From: Gnetum montanum
Taxonomy: Eukaryota > Streptophyta > Gnetopsida > Gnetales > Gnetaceae
Length of the DNA: 64,000 nucleotides
Assembly: GCA_015680685.1 (NCBI GenBank)
Contig: MNCI01014278.1
Coordinates: forward strand, 109,068-173,067
Reading direction: 5' to 3'
In this document: in pieces, positions 45,990 through 58,930 of the stretch
Numbering within the stretch: the stretch's first letter is position 1
Layout: each line of letters opens with the position of its first letter
Notes under the pieces: generated by a model
What the model was told of the DNA's origin: nothing
Seen by the model: the letters and a program-made list of their open reading frames with translations, nothing else
The model's database searches: none
Made by a program: the position numbers and the translations under genes

Positions 45990-46850
45990 TTACAATCCTA
46001 AAGGTAGAGCATCCATTTCCACTTTCTATACACATCTTGAATATATACTAACACTATTAGGTTACCATGCATTTGCTACTAGGCGTACAAGGCATGTACT
46101 ACCGGGATTACCATGTGCTAGTATATTTTTCTCAATGTGGTCATACTTAAGTTACTTATGAATTAGAATACTAAATGCTTAAGAATAATAAAGTAAATCA
46201 CATTGAAAGTAAACTACTAGAAAATAAACTTAAACTAATCTAAGTGTTTTAATGGATTGAAGAAATCTTAATTTTATAACTATTCATGTAACTATGTCTA
46301 GGTACATATTACACTTGAATAAAATTCCATAGAATTAAGTCAAACCACATCATGGACACTAAGAGGAAAAAGTTTGCTAAGTTCTAAGAAAATAAACTAC
46401 AAGAGTTTGACTAAGGAATCAATCAAATAGTGACATAAATACAGCTAGTGTCCACACTTATATAGGCAATAGGAGGATTAGTATCAATGCATATATACCA
46501 ATGCATCCTGAGATGTGTCAATGAGGATGAGCCAATGGGGCTACATCGATGGGATACACCAACATAGTTACCTTATTTATGCTTCATCATACCTCCATGA
46601 TAGACTGAAAACTCATCCTTAAGTGAACAAAAATGGGATTGAGTTTCTTACAAAATTTGGGAAAATATGGAACCAACTAACTAATTGGTTATAATAAATA
46701 AAATAAGTCTCGAGTGCCATGTTTTATAGATTAAAAATTGGTATACTTTACAAATAATTAGGACACTTGAATAAAAATTGATAGGTATTTATTGAATAGA
46801 TGGATATGGGATACAATCTTAAAACTATGTCTAGAGGTACAGGCTCTTAT
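45990..46850 (-). repeat. Probable 3' LTR of element C
   Basis: Non-coding, downstream of the accessory ORF on the minus strand, with a clear TATA box (46457-46464). The ends are not defined and no partner LTR is in the window. The call is by position and promoter only. Confidence 0.4.
46457..46464 (-). promoter_or_regulatory. TATA box in probable LTR of element C
   Basis: The minus strand reads GCCTATATAAGTGTGGAC, a strong plant TATA context. Confidence 0.5.
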
Positions 46851-46929
46851 GGTGTGAAGGATCCTTCATCATGTCCTAGCTCTGCTAGAGACCTAGGTTA
46901 TCTTGTTGCTACTAAGAATTGAAAGGCAT

Positions 46930-48918
46930 CTAGAAGTACCTTCATCTTTTTCTCCTTGTTTCATGCATCATGAATGGTCCAGGCTATTTTGCCTCGAGAG
47001 GCAAGTGCTAGATATCCCATGAGCACATTAGTGTAGAAAACATCTTCTTCATATTGACAAACCAGGCTACAAATTATTTATGTTCAATGTCAAACATATG
47101 ACCAAGGTTTTATAGCTCTTAGTAGTTACATATTATCCTAGTAAGGTTCTTAAATATAGATCATTGATAAGTGACTTTGCTTATGAGAACTTCAAGCTCT
47201 ATATTAGCCACTTCCAACTTCTATTTAGTCTCTTTGTGGAGCTTGAACTTTGCCTCATAGAGGAGGTAAGAGCTGGTTACCTACTTCTCTAGTTCTATCT
47301 GGGCCTCCCCGCTATTAGCATTATTAAGTTTGCATATTGAAGGTTGGCAAGCTTCATTTATTAAAGTCATCTCCTCAATCTATAACTTCTTCATAGAGAT
47401 CTCCATTTGGTTATATGTAAAGAGTCCATCAAAGATGGGTTGCCATACATTGTATCTTTATTAGAGTTACTATAGGGGCTTGTTCATCTTTGCCTTGGCT
47501 AACTTGATTTCCTTTTTGTTAACCTCTTTAGTATCCCAACATGGTCCTTGTAGTGGTTTTTAACTCATTTATATTTTAGGGCTTTGTTCCTTCATGACAT
47601 TAATTATAGTCTTTTGGTGAAGTTCTTGAACCTTCTCTATCGAGAGATTATTAATTTTTTGCAACTAAATTCCTAGGTCCAAGATCACCTTGGCAAGATT
47701 TTCATGTTTCTAGTGAGTGTACTCCATCATTTGGTCTTTTTGTTGCTCAACATTCCATAGCTAATGATTATCACGAGTCAGACTAGGTTTTCCTTGAAAG
47801 CTTGATGGAGGCCACAGTTAGTGGTATTTGTCATTAGTTCTGACAGTGATGCATCAAATATCATTATCTCTTTAGCATTCTTTGACTCTTGATATATTTT
47901 TTTGAAGCTATTAAAAAGCTTCATCTCTTGTAAGTTTTGGCCTAAGAATGGAAGGATTAGATAGACAAGCTCTAAGTTCTACAACCTTAGTGGTCAAACA
48001 TTGATTACTAATGGTGGCCTTCTCTAGTTATTCATTTGTGATTAGTAGGTTGCCCTTATCTCCAATAGTTGTGACTATGTAGTTTATTTATCTTTTAGAG
48101 AATTAAAGATTTCTAGAATTAGTTTCCTAGCTCCCACTAGTTGTTCTAATACTTCTTCATGGTGAGTAGCATTCATCCTTCTACTTCCTACTCTTGATGA
48201 TTTTTGTACATCTGGCATGGTAGAAACATCAAGGACAGATGTAGAAATAGTAATTAGAGCCTCTCAACATGCTTCACCATCACCTTTGCTACTCTTTATT
48301 GGTCCTTATGTAGTATAACCATGTCTGTTGCTCCCTCATCTTCCTCTAGCATTACAAATAAGGTTGTTGCATTCAAAAATATTTCAAGGAATGATTGTCC
48401 TCATATAGATACGATGACTTGTCTAGCACTAGGATTGGAGAAAATAGGTATCTAATTGTTTTATAAAAATAATACTAGTCTCATTTCACTATCTAGCCAA
48501 TTGATTATTCTTATGAGCTCTTTTAGATGGCTCATGACTGGATAGTATACCAAAGTTTCTCCACCAAATCCAAAAGCTTGCTACTGTTGCAACTGCTACT
48601 AGCTATGTTTTCTTAGCTGTTCTACAAATATTAGGATTTCAAGTATTATGTTTTATGCTAGAGGTGATGGTGCTGATGGTTTCTCTTCCTCTTGAAGCTT
48701 TGCAAGAGCTTTATCTTTCATCATTTCCTATCAGAATGTGATAGGAGCTTTGTGGACCACACCATTTAAGTAGCAAGTTATCCCTCTCCTTTTATAAAGT
48801 TATTTGATGAGACATGGAAAGGGGAGTGTCTTCCTACCCTTCTCATTCTCCTTGAAATGCATTTCTATTTCAAGAAAGATAAGTTGGGGTAAGCTAATGA
48901 AAATTTTCCACTTAGAGT
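46930..48918 (-). pseudogene. Accessory ORF of element C (homologue of the 16956-19645 ORF)
   Basis: Minus-strand reading starts inside the domain with NLSFLEIEMHFKENEKGRK and TLPFPCLIK (48890-48790). Element 2 has NLAQLYFMEIQSYFEERKEG and TLPFPCIIK at the matching place. A Gln/Glu-rich, helical middle follows. Near 47060-46960 it reads FVAWFVNMKKMFSTLMCSWD, matching FATWYVKVNQMF and SCAWD in element 2. Stops and frameshifts throughout. The N-terminal third is removed by the insertion of element B. Confidence 0.7.
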
Positions 48919-50130
48919 TGAAACACCCTAAAGAAAATTAATGTCATAGTTTAGAATCCCAATACCCAAAGCTTCTTTTTGTAATTTGGTGGAAGTGTAA
49001 GGGTAGAAATAATTGCCTTTTTCTCTAAAACATCTTGTATTTTTGGCCTTTTACTGATGGAATTTAAGGTATTTTTCAAGGTAAAAAAATTAAGATTTGC
49101 AACCTACAAGCTATAAATCTCATGCATTCTAGCCTGTGGAGGCTAAAGATGCTTTGCAAGTTATAAGTGCCTTGTATCCTAGCTTGTGGAAGCCAAAAAA
49201 TGCTCCACATGCTACAAATTCCATGCATTCTATCTTATGAGGGTTAAAAAGCACTCTACAAGCTATGAAAATTGATATTTTCATCTCACACACTGAGCAT
49301 CTTGGTTCCACAAGCCAAGCATCATGTGGGGGTAAAGTGTGAGACTTGGGCTTTAGTCCCACATGCTAGGTAACATGTGGGGGCAACATGTGAAGGATGA
49401 AAACTAGCTAAAATTTTTTCACATGCTACATGAGGATGTTTCAAGCACATCAAATTTTGCTAAAAATTTGTTAGGAATCATGGTAGAATTAATCAACAAC
49501 AAATCAAGGATCCATGGCCTATTCAAAAAAAAGATTAATTCATTGTAAGGACTATTGGATCATTTGGCATTCAACTGAACTTAAGACTTTCAAAGCAGTA
49601 TAGATATCGAAGAGCCCACAACCATTTCTTCCCTAGCATAGATCAAAGTAGTAGAGAAAACCTTTGGTGACCAAAATTCAAAGAGTAGATCATACACGAT
49701 ATTTGAAGATAGATTAGATTACAAAACACATCCTACTTTCTACATCAAATTTCAAGCATTTTCTTTAAGCTCTTGGGCATATGAAGCTCACGCCTTGTAT
49801 TCTCTAAACTTTTGTTTCAACAATTTTTTTACTGTTTTAATAAAAATTTGTAGTTTCTACTATTTGCTACATTTGCTTCATATTTCTTTGTACTTGGATC
49901 TAGCGTTTTGATTACAATTTCATACATTTTTTATTTTTATTTCATATTTCCATAACAGATCTTTAAGTCCTCAATTAATTGGCAAGACCATTTGAGATGC
50001 TTTAGATCCTTTTTAGAGGTCCATGGATTAAAGATCAAACTATTTCAAATGGAAATTCTCAACTCTCCAGCACCAATATTACCTCTCACTATAGTATCTA
50101 GCACTAGAAGAAGGACCTTTGCCTAACTTC
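48919..50130 (+). repeat. 5' LTR of element B
   Basis: Aligns with 44829-45985. The left end TGAAACACCC is sharp, since accessory-ORF homology of element C runs right up to it. The right end is approximate; I could not find a clear primer binding site. Confidence 0.75.
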
Positions 50131-50589
50131 TTCACTAAATCCTACTATGAAAATTTTTCATTAGTGTTGACCTTAGCTTGTGCTCTTGTCTTGTGCAGTA
50201 AAATTTAGTATTGGGCTTTTTCAAAACCCAGTGTGTGGCCTACAACCAACATTTTTTTAAGTAATTTTTCTTAAAATTTAGTGTTGGGTTTTCCAAAAAT
50301 CAAGCATGTGGCCTACAACCTATTTCAACTATTTATTTTTACTTTAAATTTTTCAACCACATCATGCAAACCTACTCCCATTCTCTACACCTTAAAAAAT
50401 AAAATTTAACTTTCTCCCAATGCAATGCACAATGCTACCATAGATACCTACACTACCTAGGTAGTTATAGTGAACACTATAATCTTTATTTCCACCATTT
50501 ACACTTTGTAGTTTCTTAGATGTTTTCCTTTTATAAATTCTCAAAAATCATTACTTTGCAGTTGTAGCATAGTTAAGGCTATACAATCT

Positions 50590-50760
50590 ACATGCTAAAA
50601 CTTCCACACACTAGACTATCTAACATGCTGAGACTTCCACATGTTGGATAATCCCACATGTTGAGACTTCGACACGTTGGACAGTCCCACACAATGAGGC
50701 TTGTACACACTAGAAAATTCTGCATGTTGAGACTTCCACATGCTGGGTAGCTCATACATT
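50590..50760. repeat. Short tandem repeat, unit about 35 bp, in leader of element B
   Basis: About four to five imperfect copies of CACATGTTGAGACTTCCACA followed by TGTTGGATAATCC. The core CCACATG is the same word used in the larger spacer array. Confidence 0.75.
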
Positions 50761-50798
50761 AAGATACTTAGCCAATTATTTGGTATAACACCTTATTT

Positions 50799-53542
50799 AT
50801 GCCTTTTCTCCATACAACTATCTTACCTCATAATATGACACACATGGCCCCTACCCAAGAAGCAATTTACATATACAATCCTAAGGATCCCATAGTCATA
50901 GAACATAGGCAATCGCTTAAGCAAAGGGGTCAAGAACCAGAATTTACAATCATTAATGAGAAATACTATAACTTTATTTATGCCAAAATATATGTTGGCC
51001 TCATCATTCCATGCTTGAAATCTAACACCAAGCATTAGTTCAAAATCATTCACACTTCTATACCTGTGTCTTGACATAACTAATAAATGTTGATGAGATG
51101 AGTAAAGAGATCAATTGAGATGAAAACCAAGAAGACCCAAACAAGTTTGAAGTAGAGCATGAATTTGACTTGTTAATAAGTGACCTTTTCCAATAGCCAA
51201 CTTCCAAAACAACCATCCCTAGCTCCACACCCCTAGTGTCCCCTATGGATCAGGTTCTTTAGCCTTCTCCTGTATATCCCACCATGTTTTGACCAACATC
51301 TATCATTGCTACATACTAATCTCAACCTATTTCCTACTTTGCCTCATTATTCTCATCACTACCCTTTGCAACTCAACTACATTCTCTACAACCATTTCCA
51401 GTGGTGTCCTTTATTCCACCTCCCTTCTTCATCCCAGTGAACCTCTCTTTGGGATCCTAGGCTTCACAAGTCTCTTAGACCCCCTTTGTTTCCTTTATTC
51501 CACAAGTTCCAACTCAAACCTCATTCTTCCTATTTTACTCTCCTGCTACCATGATCACCTAGTCTCTTCCATCCATACCAATGCCCATTACACAGCCTCA
51601 AGCCACCCAATTTTTTCCACATCCATCAATCCAAACTTCACAACCTACATGAATGTCACAAGGCCTAGATCAAGCCTTTCAAATGATCTAAGACCTCATC
51701 AAAAAGCTATGGAAGCTTAAGTCCTCCACCACCCAAATGATTAAAATTATGGACTCTAACCAAGATGATCCCATTAGTTCCTCCATCCCATAAATAACTC
51801 TTCCCATGGGTGTTCTAATCCTTCATTTCAGCAAATACAATGATGAGGGTGATCCTAGCTTACATCTAATCATCTGCTATTTTGAGTGCTTAATGTTATA
51901 GGCTTGGCCCCATACTGTGATGTACATATTTCCTATGTCACTAATTGGAAAAGCATTGAACTAGCATTTTGTGTTACCAAGAGGCTCCATGGCCTCTTCA
52001 AATAACTTGATTTTCTAATTCATTAACTGTTTCAAGCATAACTTTAAACCTGATCCCACACTAGACTAGTTTATGAAAATCAAGCCAGGGCCTCTTAAAC
52101 CTATCCAAAAATTTATATAGAGATGGAATTATATCCTCAACAAAATTCTTGAGTCCATCTCTAAGATACATATTTTGGCCAATTTCAAAAGTGTGTTTAA
52201 TGATTTCATCAAATCCAAGATATACTACCTAGACCCACAATCACTTAGCCAAGCCTTTTCCCAAATCAAGAACATAGAGAATGCTACAAAAGCTAGTAAT
52301 GCCTCATCGTATGTAACATACAAATACTAGCACATGAGAAAAGATAGGGACAAGGGGAAAAAAACCAAGTAGCTATGGCCACAATGCCCAAAGAAACTAA
52401 AATCATGCAAGGACCAAAGATAATGTAACTAAAAGATCCTACCACCACCACTCAAACATCAACATCAGTTACCTCTACCTCTAATCCACCTAGGCCTAAC
52501 TTAAAAAGAGAGGATCAATCCAAGTACACGAAGTTACCCATGAAACTGTTTGAGCTTCTTGATTAGTTGCTCAAGAGTAGCCACATCCAATACAAGAAAC
52601 TAACTAAGAACGCCCATAAGAGGCATGATCACTTATGTTAGATTGCTAAGGATCCCACCATAGTTACAAAGATGATCCATCCATGCCCAAATACTTTAAG
52701 CTAGACTAGTTTTGCCATTATCACTAGCTTCCTAGCCATGACACTAATTTTTTCTTGGCTCTAAAGGATGATCTACAGAGAATAATAGATAGTGGAAAAC
52801 TAGTCCTAGACACATCCAATCCAGTTAGTCCCCAAACCCAAAGCATGCAAGTGTATAAAGGCCCATTTAATTCCAATAATGACCCATATACCATAGCTAC
52901 ATTCAACATTAATAATAATCCTAAATCCACCAAGGAGCTCTTCATGATTCAAGTACCTCCTCATGATGAAAGGGATTCAGCTTCATCAAGTTCAAGAACT
53001 CCTTTTGTCATAAGGATAATATTACTTGCACCTCCCAAAGAACCATTCATTATTATAATATCCCTTCCTACCATTACTAAGCCTATAACTTAGGTTGACC
53101 AATGTCCTTCCATGGTAGCCAATGCTCCATCCCCTCCATAGCCAAACAACACAAAATCACCTTCAAAGCAACATAAGAAGCTAGCTCCTAAGTCTAAGGC
53201 CAAGGATAATAAACAACCAAAGGCATGGAAATAAGTAGGCTCATCGAAGACTATACTTATTTTAGTCATTCCCTTGAGCTCCAATTCTCAAGCTACTTTA
53301 ACAAGTTAACTTGGGAAGGACAACAAACAACAAGAGAAAGGGAAGGGGCATAAACTATAGATACTAAAGCATGAGGTCAAAATGTTAGGTAGACTAAAAG
53401 AATTCAAGGGCAACAAGATTGAAGAAACATCGAATAGTGACAAAGACTTCATCACTACCATGAAATAAATAAAGCTCTCACTCAAACAAAAGAACATCTC
53501 TTTAAGCTTATACAACCTAGTGATGACCTCTTTTTCTTATTG
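50799..53542 (+). pseudogene. Gag of element B
   Basis: The ATG at 50799 is a plausible start. Then YYNFIYAKIYVGLIIP (about 50963-51010), a Pro/Thr/Ser-rich middle, SSTTQMIKIMD (about 51724-51755), DEGDPSLHLIICYFECL, VFNDFIKSKIYYLDPQSLSQ (about 52195-52253), KLPMKLFELLD-like, RDSASSSSRTPFVIRI (about 52973-53020) and GRLKEFKGNK near 53390-53420. Same order as A. Broken by stops. The continuation is in the inverted block that follows. Confidence 0.8.
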
Positions 53543-53995
53543 NGTCATGAAACACTAGGGTAGTTGAGTTCATCTTTTTCCTAGGTGGAGATGGCACCAT
53601 TACTACATGAATGGAATCTTTATCGGTAGGAATATGTTCATTGACATGAATGGATGTCTCTATCTTAACCAAGGATTTACAATAAGAAAAAGAGGTCATC
53701 ACTAGGTTGTATAAGCTTAAAGAGATGTTCTTTTGTTTGAGTGAGAGCTTTATTTATTTCATGGTAGTGATGAAGTCTTTGTCACTATTCGATGTTTCTT
53801 CAATCTTGTTGCCCTTGAATTCTTTTAGTCTACCTAACATTTTGACCTCATGCTTTAGTATCTATAGTTTATGCCCCTTCCCTTTCTCTTGTTGTTTGTT
53901 GTCCTTCCCAAGTTAACTTGTTAAAGTAGCTTGAGAATTGGAGCTCAAGGGAATGACTAAAATAAGTATAGGCTTCGATGAGCCTACTTATTTCC
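53227..53995. repeat. 316-bp inverted duplication bounded by single N (assembly error)
   Basis: Bases 53227-53542 and 53680-53995 are near-identical reverse complements; I saw one mismatch in the part compared base by base, and a 69-residue frame is identical in both. A single N sits at 53543 and another at 53996. The spacer 53544-53679, when reversed, continues the gag as in element A (35667-35825). So 53544-53995 is one contig placed backwards, overlapping the contig to its left. Confidence 0.9.
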
Positions 53996-53996
53996 N

Positions 53997-54062
53997 CAGA
54001 GATAGTGTAATCCCTTTGTCAGTCAACAATATTGACATAGAGTAAAGATCTAAGGTGGAGTC
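53997..54062 (+). pseudogene. Protease-end fragment of element B
   Basis: AACAATATTGACATAGAGTA and the bases around it match 36240-36290 of element A. About 400 bp corresponding to 35830-36225 of A, including the protease active site, is missing at the N at 53996. Confidence 0.7.
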
Positions 54063-56730
54063 TTAGTAATAGTCATGAGTAATCTTAGTATCCAAACACC
54101 TACAGTAGACTTGAGAAAACCATGTTATATACTTGACAAAGTCATCATGAAGTTGTTGCAACACCACCAACCTAACAATCTTACCTTGTGCAAATACTTC
54201 CAAGTTTGTGTGTGCCACAAATAGAGCTTGATTACTTTTGACCAATCCTTCACTATGTACCTTATACCTACAAAATGATAACATGAAAACCATTAGAACA
54301 AATAACTTTGGAAAAAAATATATAAAATGACAACTTAGGATAGATATTATGCTTGTAAAAGGTAGAAGGTTTCAAGGGGATTTTGAAACAAGTGCTAATC
54401 TAGTGACCTATCATCAAGCTATTATTCACATTGTATCACAAATACTTACACATCATCTAGATTGCAATGATTTTTGCACCCCTAGGATAAGTAGCCCATC
54501 ATGCTACTTACCCTCTACTTGGGTATCAAGATCATCAACCATGAAACTCACAATATGACTAGTAGATCTTGGCAAGAAAGTCTTTGCAATCATGGCCACA
54601 ACATCCAAAGCTAAGTATGACCACATGATCACATTAAAGTTTTGAGCAAGTATGCCAAGAACTCGCTTACCCAAGGCCTAAACCATAACGAGTCATGATA
54701 GTTGATAGTCATATCAAGGTTTAGGGTATTCTATGTAGCCAACCCATGTAGCATAGAATCCCTACTAATTCAAAAATAATCAAAGGGATTTTAAGAATTC
54801 CCTACACAACTAAATGATAGCCATAAGAAAACATAAGGGCCTAAAGGAAAAATCTAACAACATAAAAACCAAGAAAAACACCTATAGTGCCAACATTGGT
54901 ATCAAAAATGTGAAAAAAATATACAAATGATATAATTCACTAATTCCAACTTTAACATGAATCAAAGTTTAGCCATTTAGAATTTTAACAAACACTTATC
55001 ATGAAAACCCAAAAAATGGACATTTCTACAACAATTTATGTGCAAAGTACAAAGTAGACATTAACACAAAAAATTAGCATGAAACCAAATTTCAACATAA
55101 CCAAAGCCAAATTGACAATGTTGATGCCTTATGTGAGAGAATTTGCAAAAAATATGGTAGCAAAGCCATCTTAGTAACCCATACACTAGGATCATAGAAG
55201 ATGCAAGGGGACATGGTAGTGAAAAATGAGTTTCACTAGACAATTGAACCCATATGTTGCCATTGAAAACATATTAAAAATCCTAAAGCATCCAAAAATA
55301 TGGCCCCAAAACCATAAAAAATGTCATATTCTTGCCAAAGTATATAGGATAAATTGCACTATAGCCCAAAACCCAACCCAAGATGACCAACGCTATCAAT
55401 ATAGCCAAAAAAGCCTAAGAACCCAAAACCAAAAATTGCAAAAAATCAACACAATTCCCATGGCTAGAAAATTCACAAAAACATTTTAAAAACTATTTTA
55501 TGCTCTAAACACAAGGAACAAGCCTAGATACATCCAAATCCTTCTCTAACATTGCACTAACAACACTAGAAAAATTAAAATTCTAACTCAAAATTACTTA
55601 AAATTTGTCCAAGAAAACCCAGTTTACAGTGAAACAACTATAGTAAAACCTTTGGGAAAAATATGAAAAAAAAATTCTAAAAATTCTAAAATTCATCTAG
55701 GACCACTCTACACTACACTAGTAACCTCCAAAGACCCTCAACACTACACAAGTGGTTAAAAATTATAAACGGTGTTAGCTTTTTGGAAGAAAAATTGCAA
55801 AATAGGCCAAAAATACTATGCACTGGGTTGGAAGAAAACTCATAAAAAATTCATAACAATTTAAAAACCATGATTCCACCTCTAATGTGACTATAAAACC
55901 TCATACAACAATTCTGTGATATCCAAAACTAAAATTTACATTTCACAATCTTATAAAAATATGTCAAAGTTTGGCCTTTTTTACAAAAAGTAGGGTAAAA
56001 TGGTGTGAACAAGCTTAAAAAAAATTCAAATATCCATGAAATCAAGCCCTGAAGCCAAAATTTTGTTCCTAACATTATTGCACAACCTAAACCTCATATT
56101 TGATATAGACATAACGAAAAATTTTGATCAAAGGAGGCATGGAGATAGAAAAATGCATCCACAATTTGGAGAAAAATTGGAAAAATGGTAAGAGATGGGC
56201 ACCTGGAAATCTTGGAAGAATATCCTTGACCTATAGAAGGATCTAGAAACCTAAATACAATGCATCCAGCCTTCTCTACCTTATCTAAAACTAAGTTTTT
56301 GCTTATGATTCTGACCCTCTTTGCCATGGTGCCTAAGAGTAATGAATCTTGCTGTAGAGAAAATCCAAAATCCTTGGTTCTACTACCACAACACTATTTT
56401 GGGAGATAGGTGGAGGTCTAAGTCCCTAGGATTTCTTACCAACCTTCATTTTAAATAACATCGTCAACTCTTCTATGCTACCCCTATGTGAGAGAATAGC
56501 TCTAACACTATAATTTGATGTTCCAGACTTCACCTAAAAGCTTGTACACTAAGCTGTAAATGCTTAAAGCCAAAGCTAGAACTAATTTACACCATGATCT
56601 TGGATTTATATGTGGATGTTAGCATAATATGCTAGAATTTATAAAAATTTTCAACTTTATAGCCTCAACGATAGCTTTTAGGTAATTTTCAGTAAATGTG
56701 GACCCCATGAGACTTGGGCCAAAATGCCCA
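54063..56730. other. Unassigned sequence in element B
   Basis: Replaces the part that corresponds to 36290-37650 of element A. A-rich, especially 54860-55700. Minus-strand open stretches exist (54063-54293 and 56094-56327, 76-77 residues) with no feature I recognise. It may be a further insertion, but I found no LTR ends or target duplication. Confidence 0.4.
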
Positions 56731-56734
56731 AAAG

Positions 56735-58470
56735 GTCTCACATGCTAGGCACACAAGTTCCACATGCTAACTACTATTTGGGCAACATTTGAGCTTCAAT
56801 AACATCTTCTCTAGCTTTAAAAAAACATCAAAAATTGCAAATGTCCATCCAAGACCTTAGGTGCTAACACTGGTAATTCCAAAGCTCTGAAACCAAGCTG
56901 AAAAGGCTTTAAAATAGTCAAAATTTATCTCACCTAATGGGCATAAAAGTTGTACATTTTGTTCAATGTGTGGGACAATGTGGGAGGACTTTTTATAGGT
57001 TTCCAATGCTTAAAATTGCTTTGAATTTGACTAGTAGAGCTCTAGAGACCTAAAATGGAAGGTGGACAAGGATTTGACCTTTTCTAAGCCAAGAAAAATT
57101 GGGTTAAGCTTCACACACTAAACACATAAAGCCCACATGCTTGCCAATGTGTGGCATAGCATGTGGACTTTAAAAAAGCTTTTGCTTAGCTTCTCATGGC
57201 ATTAAAATCATTATTTGTCATGCTAAACCCTGGTCACTAATCCAAAAGCTGTGAGGAACCAAAACATGATGTTAAAATCTTCCAAAACTGACAGTGTTAA
57301 GTTTCACATGATGGGATACTAGGCCCACACACTATACAACATGGGGACTCACCGTGTGAGCCTAATACAAATAACTTTCAATACAAAAATCACCTACCAA
57401 TTTATTAAAGGGTTCCACATGGCCTAAGAGTCAAAATTTTAGTGGAAATTGAACCTTTGAGAGGGAGTTCTTTTCTAATCCCACACACTAGGTAGATAGG
57501 TCCCACATGTTTGGTAGTGTGTGGTAGTAGTAGGAACCCTCATGAACTTCAAACTTTGCTTAAATTGATCCCAATACTTGCAAATTCCTTCTCCCTAGCC
57601 TAGATACTATCCTAAGAGCCTAAAATACCAAACAAATTGATCTAAAAGGCCTTAAAAATGCCTAGCTAGATTCCACATGATTGGCTACCAATCCCATATG
57701 CTACCTAGCATTTGGGCTCAGTATGCAAACTTTTCAATGGTTAAGATTTGACCAAGAACTATCCATTAGTTCCTTGGTGCATCCTCTAAGATCCAAGATA
57801 AAAGAGAGAACAAGAAAATAACCTTAACACGTCATTGAATGATGGTTCTAGAGTCCACATGATGGGGAGGCAAGCTCCACATGCTAGGCAGCATGTGGAA
57901 ATTTCCCCGAAGCCTCACCATATTTCAAACCTTTCTCAAAGTGCCTAGAAACTCTAAGAATCTTTCAATACAACTACAACTCTATCTTAGGAACTTGGGA
58001 AGATGAACAAACCTAGTTGAAAACCTCCAAAAGCTACCAAGTCCTATCCCACACACTAGGAATCTTGGGAAGTTTTTAGGAAAGATATACCATGTCCAAA
58101 AACTACTCATAAGTTGGCCAACAAGCTCTACAAACCTTGGGATGGAAGAATAGCCAAAAACTTGAACTTTGCAAGCTAGAAAAACTAGTTTTTGATTCCA
58201 CATGATGGGACACCCTATCCCACACACTGGCCAGCATGTGGTATCAGTGTGTAAAGTTTTTATAGACCAAAGCCCAACCTAAATTTGCCAATCCATAGCT
58301 CGAAGTAGCTAGACAAGCCTTACAATAGCCCCACACAGCCTAGAGGAGGTTAGATTAGGTTAGAACAACCCCAAACCTAACAAGAATCTTGCACATGGTG
58401 GGGATTTTACTTCCACATGCTATGATGGTAGCCAAGGCTACTTACACATTGAGGGAATAGTCCCCACATG
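56735..58470 (+). repeat. Degenerate tandem array, unit about 185-195 bp (element B)
   Basis: Cores near 56745, 56940, 57120, 57305, 57485, 57670, 57860, 58200 and 58390, with a weaker one near 58050. The order and flanking words align unit by unit with 37660-39290 of element A, so the array was already present in their common ancestor. Confidence 0.8.
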
Positions 58471-58914
58471 TTGAGTATTTAGTACTTTATCTTTTTTTTA
58501 AGTATATAACCAATGAAAAACCTCTTTCTAAGAAGTTTATAGTCAGATTTCATGACCTTTTTGCTTGTCTTAATCATTTTTATTAAGTTTTTATCTACTT
58601 TAGTAGTATACAAAAGATTCATGGCCTTCTCTTACAATACATCTACCTACATTAGAAGTTTGTGACCTATTGTTCTAAATTTTCACCTACCTTGATAATC
58701 CATTTGATATCATGTGGCATCATTTGGCCCTCTTTCCACCTTATTATAGCCTATTCAATGCTCCATATCCTTAACATACCATGTTATGACCTTATTTAAG
58801 CCTAACCTTACTTTATTCTATCTCATCTTGACAATACTCGACTATGTTAAGCTTTATTATTGTAAATATTTAGCACTATTTGATAATTATACAATATAGA
58901 TGCTAGTTAATGTG

Positions 58915-58930
58915 TTTTGTTGATATGCAG
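58915..58930 (+). promoter_or_regulatory. Candidate 3' splice site before RT of element B
   Basis: TTTTGTTGATATGCAG directly precedes the first codons homologous to element A pol (GATCAAATTATGGATGC). Ogre elements are known to splice between protease and RT. Element A has CAA in place of CAG here. Confidence 0.4.

Larger units (their letters stand above)
45990..48918 (-). mobile_element. Element C, relative of element 2 (minus strand), 3' part
   Basis: Read on the minus strand: the C-terminal two-thirds of an accessory ORF homologous to that of element 2, then a non-coding part with a TATA box that is probably the 3' LTR. Its 5' part (gag, 5' LTR) is not in the window, because element B inserted at 48919 and runs past the right end. 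Confidence 0.65.

Noticed and set aside
44829-50130. LTRs at 44829 and 48919 as the two ends of one short element enclosing 46.0-48.9 kb
   Set aside because: The first is directly downstream of element A pol and the second directly upstream of element B gag. The DNA between them is a minus-strand element of another family, so they belong to two elements.
51289-51720. 143-codon open frame
   Set aside because: It lies out of phase with the element B gag, whose Pro-rich reading (IPMPITQPQATQFF) is in another frame. It is a shadow.
53707-53916. 69-codon frame duplicated on opposite strands
   Set aside because: Produced by the inverted contig. It is also antisense to the gag.
54063-56700. A host gene in the minus-strand open stretches near 54.1 and 56.2 kb
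   Set aside because: Short frames with no recognisable domain, no conserved splice structure, and enclosed in a retrotransposon.
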